Shown in pieces: positions 1-5,035 of a DNA stretch of 5,035 bases (its first letter is position 1; every line of letters begins with the position of its first letter). This DNA is from Actinomycetota bacterium (GTDB taxonomy: Bacteria; Actinomycetota; Actinomycetes; UBA12327). The DNA is taken from positions 1 to 5,035 of the forward strand of contig JAPLBW010000020.1 of NCBI GenBank assembly GCA_026392555.1, read 5' to 3'. The translations under genes were made by a program, and so were the position numbers. A model generated the notes under the pieces. It did no database searches. It was not told where the DNA came from and saw nothing but the letters and a program-made list of their open reading frames with translations.

Positions 1-725
1 CTGACCTTCCGTCGGTTCTTGAGCCGGTTTTGCTCGACCTTGCTGCGGTGGTTTTGGACGCGGGCGAGGAAGCTATTGCTGCTGCGCACGCGCTTGAGGA
101 CATCTGGTCCGCACGGGGACTAGAGCCCCACCAGGTCAGCGGAAACTTCGGGTTCGACCCGCTGGGCCAAGCTGCACGCAATGGCACTAGTCCTGATCTG
201 ATTCCTACCGTTGGATTTGCTGTAGCAAGCGCCGAGCGGTTTGCTCATATGCGTTCTTTTGTTGCTGATGGATTGGTCTTGCACGAGGCGGGCGCGACCG
301 ATACACAGGAATTAGCCGGTGTCATTGCGATGGGGACCGAGTACGTGCGTGCCCTTGTTGATGCAGGGCTGAGTGTGGATTTGGCTTTTGCCCAGGTGGA
401 GTTTCGTCTGAGTGCAACGGCAGACCAGTTCGCCACGATTGCCAAATTGCGTGCTGCACGCCAGTTGTGGTCGCGCGTTGCCGAGGTCTCTGGCGTCCAA
501 CAAGATGCGGTATCCGGTGCCGGTGCCATGCGTCAACACGTGGTGACGTCTTGGTCAATGCTGAGCCGTCGCGATCCTTGGGTCAACTTGTTGCGAGGCA
601 CGGTCGCCGCATTTGGTGCGGGTGTGGGCGGAGCGCAAAGCGTGACAGTTTTGCCCTTTGATGCCGCTCTAGGTTTGCCTGATTCCACTGCTCATAGAGG
701 AATCGCATGTGGGCCGGGTCATTGA
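1..725 (+). CDS. mutA: MutA upstream fragment: substrate-barrel part of the mutase small subunit, truncated by frameshift
   Basis: The frame is open from the left edge (first full codon at 3), so the TTG at 30 is an internal codon, not a start. The 240 visible residues read as the middle to late TIM-barrel part of a MutA-type subunit. Recognisable family blocks are SGNFGFDPLG, the HEAGATDTQELAG segment (matching HLQEAGATADLELA in MutB), a VDLAFAQVEFRL strand and the KLRAARQLW helix (matching KMRAARLVW in MutB). The last residue that fits the family is the serine at 684-686. The following 12 residues (687-722) are out-of-frame sequence, ending at TGA 723-725. Such a product would lack the end of the barrel and the whole C-terminal domain, and is unlikely to pair normally with MutB. 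The strong protein-level conservation up to the break suggests that the lesion is recent or artefactual. Confidence 0.85.
   Translation, partial: DLPSVLEPVLLDLAAVVLDAGEEAIAAAHALEDIWSARGLEPHQVSGNFGFDPLGQAARNGTSPDLIPTVGFAVASAERFAHMRSFVADGLVLHEAGATDTQELAGVIAMGTEYVRALVDAGLSVDLAFAQVEFRLSATADQFATIAKLRAARQLWSRVAEVSGVQQDAVSGAGAMRQHVVTSWSMLSRRDPWVNLLRGTVAAFGAGVGGAQSVTVLPFDAALGLPDSTAHRGIACGPGH
696..711 (+). promoter_or_regulatory. Possible reinitiation site inside broken mutA (AGAGGA then GTG)
   Basis: AGAGGA at 696-701 sits 7 bases before GTG 709-711, a good Shine-Dalgarno distance. Ribosomes on the upstream fragment stop at 723-725, only 14 bases past this GTG, so termination and restart could be coupled. 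The purine run also simply encodes the conserved Glu-Glu of the family motif LLIEESHV, so it was not selected as a ribosome binding site. Whether it is used is inference. Confidence 0.3.
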
Positions 726-1431
726 TCCGGCTGGCGGTTCATGGTTTGTCGAGAAGCTGACGCAGGAAGTGGCAGTAGCGGCTTGGGCCTTGTTTGCCGC
801 CACGGAGGGTCGTGGTGGTTTTGCAGCGGACTTGGCCTCTGGAGCCCTGGCATCGTCGTTGGCGCAATCAGCGCATGAACGAGCCGTGCGGATTGCTCAT
901 CGCCGCGATCCCTTGACCGGTGTGAGTGAGTTCCCCGATGTCCACGAAATTCCGCTCGTGCGTAAGGCCGTGTCCGCAGCCGCACCGCGCGGATTGCCTC
1001 GCGTTCGTTACGCCGAAGGTTTTGAAACACTGCGGGATCGCTCGGATGCTGCACCTGAACATCCCCGCGTGGTTTTGGTTGCCATCGGTGACGTGTCGGA
1101 CTACACCGCTCGCACGCCGTTCGCCAAGAACTTCTACGAAGCCGGCGGAATTCGCGCCGCGACGATCGCCTTTGCTCAAAGCGCCCGCGCTGAGATCACG
1201 GCGACTGGTCTGGCCTGCATTTGCTCTAGCGATGCTGTTTACGCTGACCAAGCTGTTGCCGTTGCACAGACGTTGACCGAATGGGGCATCAAGCAAGTTC
1301 ACTTGGCTGGCCCTGGTGGCGAGCTGGAAGATGCCTTGACGCAAGCCGGAGTGAGCGTTTTCGTTTCGCTTGGCGTGGATGTCATCGATGTCCTGACCAC
1401 GGCCTTGGATGAATGCGGGGTGGCCCAGTGA
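709..1431 (+). CDS. mutA: MutA downstream fragment: end of barrel, linker and degenerate cobalamin-binding-like domain
   Basis: This segment carries the C-terminal part of MutA. The family match begins upstream of the GTG at 709, at about 688 (LLIEESHV), so the GTG is an internal valine codon of the original gene that happens to be a possible start. Read from 709, it gives 240 residues. VIDPAGGSWFVE (residues 4-15) is the counterpart of VIDPWGGSYYVE in MutB. From about residue 119 (PRVVLVAIGD) a Rossmann-like domain follows, equivalent to the B12 domain of MutB. It has GDVSDYTAR where MutB has the cobalt-ligating DGHDRG, so the histidine ligand is absent, as is normal for the non-catalytic small subunit. 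The conserved block ACICSSDAVYADQA and the late AGPGGELEDAL stretch complete the fold. The stop overlaps the mutB start by 4 bases. This is probably a remnant of the broken mutA rather than a separate gene, though restart at 709 is possible. Confidence 0.82.
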   Translation: MGRVIDPAGGSWFVEKLTQEVAVAAWALFAATEGRGGFAADLASGALASSLAQSAHERAVRIAHRRDPLTGVSEFPDVHEIPLVRKAVSAAAPRGLPRVRYAEGFETLRDRSDAAPEHPRVVLVAIGDVSDYTARTPFAKNFYEAGGIRAATIAFAQSARAEITATGLACICSSDAVYADQAVAVAQTLTEWGIKQVHLAGPGGELEDALTQAGVSVFVSLGVDVIDVLTTALDECGVAQ

Positions 1432-3635
1432 GCGCACAGTCAATTCCGAATTTCGCCGATGTTTCACTGAGTGCGGGCGCCGATAGCGTGGATACTGATC
1501 GCTGGCGCATTGACGTAGCGCAGGAAACCGGTCAGCCCGTTGAAGAACTCACCTGGTCAACGCCGGAAGGCATTGATGTGCGCCCGTTGTACCTCGCAAC
1601 CGATCGCGAAGGCTTGGGGTTCGTTGACTCCCTGCCCGGCATCGCTCCTTTTGTGCGTGGCCCGTACCCCACGATGTATGTCAATCAGCCCTGGACCATT
1701 CGCCAATACGCTGGATTTTCTACGGCCGAAGCCTCGAATGCGTTTTATCAACGCAATCTTTTGGCCGGTCAAAAGGGACTCAGCGTTGCCTTTGACCTGG
1801 CTACCCACCGTGGCTACGACTCGGATCATCCACGTGTTGCCGGTGATGTGGGCATGGCTGGCGTTGCCATCGATTCGATCCTCGATATGCGTCAACTCTT
1901 CGACGGCATTCCGCTCGACAAGATGTCCGTGTCCATGACGATGAACGGCGCGGTGTTGCCGATCTTGGCACTGTTCGTGGTTGCGGGCGAAGAACAAGGC
2001 GTCGCACCGGAAGACCTTGCGGGCACGATTCAAAATGACATTCTCAAGGAGTTCATGGTTCGTAACACCTACATCTATCCGCCAGCATCGTCGATGCGGA
2101 TTATTTCCGATATTTTCACGTACACCTCGGCGAAGATGCCGAAATTTAACTCCATCTCGATCAGTGGTTACCACTTGCAAGAAGCTGGTGCTACTGCTGA
2201 CCTGGAATTGGCCTATACCTTGGCCGATGGAGTCGAATACGTTCGGGCAGGAATTGCTGCTGGACTCGATGTCGATGCCTTTGCGCCACGGTTGTCCTTC
2301 TTCTGGGGCATCGGGATGAACTTCTTCATGGAAGTTGCCAAGATGCGCGCGGCTCGACTGGTGTGGACTCGCTTGATGGAGCAGTTTGAGCCGAAGAACC
2401 CCAAGTCACTGTCTTTGCGAGCGCACTGTCAGACATCAGGCTGGTCATTGACCGCTCAAGATGTCTTTAACAACGTGGGTCGAACCTGCATTGAGGCCAT
2501 GGCCGCTACTCAAGGCCACACTCAGTCGTTGCATACCAATGCCCTAGACGAAGCACTCGCTTTGCCGACGGATTTCAGTGCTCGCATTGCGCGTAATACG
2601 CAGTTGTTCTTGCAGCAGGAATCGGGAACGACGCGTGTCATCGATCCGTGGGGTGGCTCGTACTACGTCGAACGCTTGACTGCTGATCTGGCGCAACGAG
2701 CCTGGGATCACATCCAGGAAGTCGAAGCAGCTGGCGGAATGACCAAGGCCATTGAAGCCGGAATTCCTAAGTTGCGGGTAGAAGAAGCAGCGGCTCGGAC
2801 CCAAGCGCGTATTGACTCTGGTCGTCAGCCCGTCATCGGCGTGAATAAGTACCGGTTGCTCGAGCCCGAAAACATTGATGTGTTGAAGGTCGAAAACGCT
2901 GACGTGCGAGCCCAGCAAATCGCGAAATTGGCCAAGCTCCGCAGTGAACGCGATGAGGCTACTTGTCAGGCCGTGTTGGCTCGTCTGACCGCTGCGGCCG
3001 CGCAAGAAAGTACCGATTTCGAGCACAACTTGCTGGCGGTATCTATCGATGCAGCCCGAGCGGGCGCCACGGTGGGCGAAATGAGCGACGCGCTTGAGGC
3101 CGTTTTTGGTCGTCACACTGCTTCAATCCGTACGATCTCAGGTGTGTACAGCAATGAAGTGGGTAAGTCCGAGCTCGTGACTGCTCTGCGCGAGCGCACC
3201 GATGGTTTTGCACGGGCGCAAGGACGACGCCCGCGCATCTTGGTGGCCAAGATGGGCCAAGACGGTCACGACCGCGGCCAAAAGGTCATTGCCACTGCCT
3301 TTGCCGACCTGGGGTTCGATGTTGATGTCGGCCCGTTGTTCCAAACACCGGCCGAAGTAGCTGCGCAGGCCGCTGAATCTGACGTCCACGTCGTGGGTGT
3401 TTCCTCGCTCGCCGCTGGTCACCTGACGCTGGTCCCCGAACTAAAAGCCGAGCTTGCCAAGGTGGGCCGCAGTGACATCTTGATCGTGGTCGGTGGTGTC
3501 ATCCCGCCACAAGACTTTGATGAGTTGTATGCCGCGGGTGCCGTGGCGATCTATCCGCCAGGAACGGTGATCGCTGAAGCCGCTGATGATTTGCTGGATG
3601 CGCTCGATCAGCGTCTTGAGGACACTTCCTCGTGA
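1428..3635 (+). CDS. mutB: Methylmalonyl-CoA mutase large (catalytic) subunit, adenosylcobalamin-dependent
   Basis: MutB interconverts (R)-methylmalonyl-CoA and succinyl-CoA (EC 5.4.99.2) by radical chemistry started from adenosylcobalamin, in the cytoplasm. The 735-residue product is full length. The N-terminal barrel holds the CoA-channel segment PYPTMYVNQPWTIRQY (Tyr80, Thr82, Tyr94), VRNTYIYPP (Arg212), SISGYH (His249) and APRLSFFWG (Arg288). These match Tyr75, Thr77, Tyr89, Arg207, His244 and Arg283 of the Propionibacterium shermanii enzyme with a constant offset of 5. Gln87 stands where P. shermanii has Arg82, in the VNQPW form I associate with actinobacterial MutB. The C-terminal B12 domain (from about residue 602) has DGHDRG with the cobalt ligand His614, then VSSL and VVGGVIP for the nucleotide tail. 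All key residues are intact. I chose GTG 1428 because it gives the usual 4-base GTGA overlap with mutA; ATG 1413 in the same frame would add five residues (MRGGP). It overlaps meaB by 4 bases. A broken mutA upstream could reduce its translation and leave MutB without its partner. Confidence 0.97.
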   Translation: MSAQSIPNFADVSLSAGADSVDTDRWRIDVAQETGQPVEELTWSTPEGIDVRPLYLATDREGLGFVDSLPGIAPFVRGPYPTMYVNQPWTIRQYAGFSTAEASNAFYQRNLLAGQKGLSVAFDLATHRGYDSDHPRVAGDVGMAGVAIDSILDMRQLFDGIPLDKMSVSMTMNGAVLPILALFVVAGEEQGVAPEDLAGTIQNDILKEFMVRNTYIYPPASSMRIISDIFTYTSAKMPKFNSISISGYHLQEAGATADLELAYTLADGVEYVRAGIAAGLDVDAFAPRLSFFWGIGMNFFMEVAKMRAARLVWTRLMEQFEPKNPKSLSLRAHCQTSGWSLTAQDVFNNVGRTCIEAMAATQGHTQSLHTNALDEALALPTDFSARIARNTQLFLQQESGTTRVIDPWGGSYYVERLTADLAQRAWDHIQEVEAAGGMTKAIEAGIPKLRVEEAAARTQARIDSGRQPVIGVNKYRLLEPENIDVLKVENADVRAQQIAKLAKLRSERDEATCQAVLARLTAAAAQESTDFEHNLLAVSIDAARAGATVGEMSDALEAVFGRHTASIRTISGVYSNEVGKSELVTALRERTDGFARAQGRRPRILVAKMGQDGHDRGQKVIATAFADLGFDVDVGPLFQTPAEVAAQAAESDVHVVGVSSLAAGHLTLVPELKAELAKVGRSDILIVVGGVIPPQDFDELYAAGAVAIYPPGTVIAEAADDLLDALDQRLEDTSS
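3618..3634 (+). promoter_or_regulatory. meaB ribosome binding site within the 3' end of mutB
   Basis: GAGGA (3618-3622) lies 9 bases before the GTG start at 3632 and within the last codons of mutB. Together with the GTGA start-stop overlap, it supports coupled translation and settles the choice of GTG as the meaB start. Confidence 0.6.
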
Positions 3636-4624
3636 CAGGTGATGCCCCTTTGACCCTCGACGACTATGTCGCCGGGATTCGAAAGTGCGACCGTACGGTG
3701 ATCGGCAAGGCGTTAACCCTGGTCGAGAGCACTCGCCTGGACCATCGCGAGTTAGCCCAACAATTGGTAGCGGCTTTGTTGCCGTTCACGGGCAAGACCC
3801 AACGCATTGGCATCACCGGTGTTCCCGGCGCGGGTAAGTCCACGCTGATTGACACTCTCGGTTCCCATTTGACCGGTGCCGGGCATCAGGTCGCTGTGCT
3901 GGCCGTCGACCCGTCATCAACGCGCAGTGGCGGATCGATTCTTGGTGACAAGACAAGGATGGAGAAACTCTCCATCAATCCACAGGCTTTTATTCGTCCC
4001 TCACCAACCTCGGGAACGTTGGGTGGAGTCACGCGAGCAACCCGTGAAGCCATGGCTGTTGTCGAAGCGGCTGGGTTTGATGTGGTGTTAGTGGAAACAG
4101 TGGGAGTGGGTCAATCCGAAACTGCTGTCGCCAACATGGTGGATTGCTTTGTTGTCTTGATGCTCGCTCGGACTGGGGATCAGCTGCAAGGAATCAAGAA
4201 GGGTGTTCTCGAACTCGCGGATGTCATCGCGGTCAATAAGGCCGATGGCGAAAACGCGGTAGAAGCATCACGCGCGGCGCGGGAGTTGTCCGATGCGATG
4301 CACCTGATTCAGCCTCCCGATGCGATTTGGCAGCCATTGGCCCTGACATGCAGTGGTTTGACCGGGGATGGTGTGGAGAAACTATGGGCTGAGGTGCAAC
4401 GCCACCATGCCGTCATGGAAGAAGCCGGTGAGATCCAAGCCCGTCGAGCCCGTCAGCAAGTCGACTGGATGTGGTCGATGGTTAATGAGCAGTTACTGAA
4501 TCGTTTGCAATCCTCGCAAGCAGTGCGACAGATCACTGACCGAGTCCAAGATGATGTGCGAACAGCCAAGACAACCGCGAGTTTGGCGGCTGCGGAAATT
4601 CTCAAGGCGTTCGATAGTCAGTAG
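3632..4624 (+). CDS. meaB: MeaB, GTPase chaperone of methylmalonyl-CoA mutase (G3E family, formerly ArgK / LAO-AO ATPase)
   Basis: MeaB binds methylmalonyl-CoA mutase, uses GTP hydrolysis to gate loading of adenosylcobalamin, and protects the enzyme from oxidative inactivation. The 330-residue length is normal. A helical N-terminal region (about 1-55) precedes the G domain. The G domain has the P-loop GVPGAGKST (63-71, Lys69), a switch region DPSSTRSGGSILGDKTRM (93-110, with Asp93 and Asp106), ETVGVGQSE (155-163, Glu155), the switch III segment TGDQLQGIKKG (181-191, Lys189) and the guanine-specificity motif NKAD (202-205). These line up with Asp92, Asp105, Glu154 and Lys188 of Methylorubrum extorquens MeaB with an offset of 1. 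The C-terminal helices (about 260-330) fit the dimerisation arm. GTG 3632 overlaps the mutB TGA and has GAGGA at 3618-3622, 9 bases upstream, so the start is well supported. Old annotations call this family an arginine/ornithine transport kinase; the position behind mutB makes the mutase chaperone role far more likely. Confidence 0.95.
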   Translation: MTGDAPLTLDDYVAGIRKCDRTVIGKALTLVESTRLDHRELAQQLVAALLPFTGKTQRIGITGVPGAGKSTLIDTLGSHLTGAGHQVAVLAVDPSSTRSGGSILGDKTRMEKLSINPQAFIRPSPTSGTLGGVTRATREAMAVVEAAGFDVVLVETVGVGQSETAVANMVDCFVVLMLARTGDQLQGIKKGVLELADVIAVNKADGENAVEASRAARELSDAMHLIQPPDAIWQPLALTCSGLTGDGVEKLWAEVQRHHAVMEEAGEIQARRARQQVDWMWSMVNEQLLNRLQSSQAVRQITDRVQDDVRTAKTTASLAAAEILKAFDSQ

Positions 4625-4651
4625 CTGTAAGAGCTAGGCGAAAGCGTCCTA
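4622..4651. terminator. Possible weak bidirectional terminator: small hairpins between convergent genes
   Basis: The gap between the meaB stop (4622-4624) and the convergent stop (4649-4651) contains two short inverted repeats. The first pairs TAGCT (4622-4626) with AGCTA (4632-4636) around a 5-base loop. The second pairs TAGGCG (4635-4640) with CG and CCTA (4645-4646, 4648-4651), with one bulged T at 4647 and a 4-base loop. They share positions 4635-4636, so both cannot form fully at once. Neither is followed by a T-run on either strand, so this is not a classic Rho-independent terminator. The location between convergent genes is what makes it plausible. Confidence 0.3.
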
Positions 4652-5035
4652 CTTGCGAAACGGGTCGCTGGGTGGTGGTGCGGTCAAGTCCGCACGAGGG
4701 CAGGTGGCCAAGGTGATCTCGGCGCTGGCGAGGGCCTCATCGCAAATTCCATCGACAGTCCATCCGCTCGTGATTCCGTATTCGGTAGCGGTGACTTTAT
4801 AAATCGTGATCTGTCGTCGAACAGGGGTGTCGTACATTACGGCGATGGAGCCGATGAGTTCAGCCGAACCTCGAGTGCCGTCTGCACCATCCCACGCGCG
4901 GTCATAGCGTTGCCACAGTGAGGTCGTGGCATTCCAGACGCCACCAAAGGCCACATCCAGTCGTTCAAGTTCCTTAACGACGATAAGAGCCAAACGCTCA
5001 TCCAGGACCGCAGCCGGTCGGATGATCCGGGTGTC
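4649..5035 (-). CDS. Uncharacterised protein convergent with the mutase operon, start outside the window
   Basis: I do not recognise a named family. The - strand frame is open from the right edge to the stop at 4649-4651, giving 128 visible residues that begin DTRIIRPAAVLDERLALIV. The TTG at 4991-4993 is possible as a start, but the frame continues upstream in plausible coding sequence, so the true start is probably beyond 5035. The product looks like a small soluble cytoplasmic protein: no signal peptide or membrane segment is visible, it is rich in Trp and acidic residues, and it has alternating strand-like stretches (ELIGSIAVMYDTP, RQITIYKVTATEYG, GWTVDGICDEALASA). It ends in a proline-rich tail, LTAPPPSDPFRK. 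It carries no recognisable catalytic motif. Support for a real gene comes from the long open frame, the protein-like composition and its neat end 24 bases from the meaB stop. Convergent orientation means it is not in the mut operon, so its position says little about function. Confidence 0.7.
   Translation of the reverse strand, partial: DTRIIRPAAVLDERLALIVVKELERLDVAFGGVWNATTSLWQRYDRAWDGADGTRGSAELIGSIAVMYDTPVRRQITIYKVTATEYGITSGWTVDGICDEALASAEITLATCPRADLTAPPPSDPFRK

Larger units (their letters stand above)
1..1431 (+). pseudogene. mutA: Methylmalonyl-CoA mutase small subunit, 5'-partial and broken by a frameshifting deletion
   Basis: MutA is the non-catalytic partner of MutB in the heterodimeric, adenosylcobalamin-dependent mutase of propionibacterial type. 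Both halves of the protein are clearly present, but in different frames: the first frame is open from the left edge to a stop at 723-725, and the second is in frame from about 688 to the stop at 1429-1431. Homology runs in frame 1 as far as LPDS (codons 675-686) and resumes in frame 2 as LLIEESHVGRVIDPAGGSW from 688. Between the matching landmarks, mutB (2574-2618) has 45 bases and mutA (687-699) has 13, so 32 bases are missing. The lost codons correspond to MutB FSARIARNTQ plus one residue. The repaired gene would contribute about 486 residues here; the family is usually about 600-640, so some 120-150 N-terminal residues lie outside the window. The gene ends in a GTGA overlap with mutB. It could be a true pseudogene, a strain variant or an assembly error. 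The identity is near certain; the cause of the lesion is not. Confidence 0.9.

Noticed and set aside
709..725. Programmed ribosomal frameshift joining the two mutA frames
   Set aside because: No slippery heptamer is evident at the junction, and a slip would not restore the missing family residues (RIARNTQ region). The comparison with mutB shows a real loss of 32 bases.
30..725. TTG at 30 as the start of a separate 231-residue gene
   Set aside because: The frame is open to the left edge with in-frame coding sequence (PSVLEPVLLDLAAVVL), so this is the interior of mutA.
868..1467. Long - strand open frame (199 codons) opposite mutA and the mutB start
   Set aside because: It lies antisense to confidently identified coding sequence, has no recognisable motif and spans two genes. 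It is a by-product of codon bias.
1557..2180. Long - strand open frame (207 codons) opposite the mutB barrel
   Set aside because: It is antisense to highly conserved MutB sequence and its product shows no family features, so I treat it as a shadow frame.
2571..2670. Similarity between mutB (RIARNTQ to VIDPWGGSYYVE) and mutA (VIDPAGGSWFVE, near 718-753) as a repeat
   Set aside because: This is the known ancient duplication of the two mutase subunits, seen at the protein level. It is not a DNA repeat or a mobile element.
2544..3116. Long - strand open frame (190 codons) opposite the mutB linker region
   Set aside because: It is antisense to an intact mutB, and the product has no recognisable domain or supporting context.
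4794..4803. AT-rich ACTTTATAAA as a possible promoter -10 element
   Set aside because: It lies inside the - strand coding frame, no matching -35 element is evident, and no gene starts nearby on either strand.

Overview
The window looks like an ordinary chromosomal stretch from a mid-GC member of the Actinomycetota. The evidence is the order mutA-mutB-meaB, the actinobacterial style of the MutB substrate region (PTMYVNQPWTIRQYAG), frequent GTG starts and a GC content that looks like roughly 55-60% by eye. I cannot name a genus.

Layout: positions 1-1431 hold the small subunit of adenosylcobalamin-dependent methylmalonyl-CoA mutase (mutA). Its 5' end lies outside the window, and it is broken by a frameshifting deletion near 687. 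Positions 1428-3635 hold an intact large catalytic subunit (mutB), and 3632-4624 hold the G-protein chaperone meaB. Each of the last two genes starts with a GTG that overlaps the TGA of the gene before it (GTGA), so the three form one translationally coupled operon on the + strand. A gap of 24 bases with small hairpins follows. Then a convergent - strand gene of unknown function (4649 to the right edge) runs out of the window.

Function: MutA and MutB normally form a heterodimer that interconverts (R)-methylmalonyl-CoA and succinyl-CoA. This reaction feeds propionyl-CoA (from odd-chain fatty acids, some amino acids, cholesterol-like substrates or propionate) into the TCA cycle, or runs in reverse toward propionyl-CoA. 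MeaB gates cofactor loading and protects the mutase from inactivation.

The most notable point is the mutA lesion. Compared with the paralogous segment of mutB in the same window, 32 bases are missing, including the codons for the conserved RIARNTQ stretch, and the reading frame shifts. A GTG at 709 with a good upstream AGAGGA could by chance allow translation to restart and keep mutB coupled. I found no sign of a new biological system, mobile element, CRISPR array or RNA gene.
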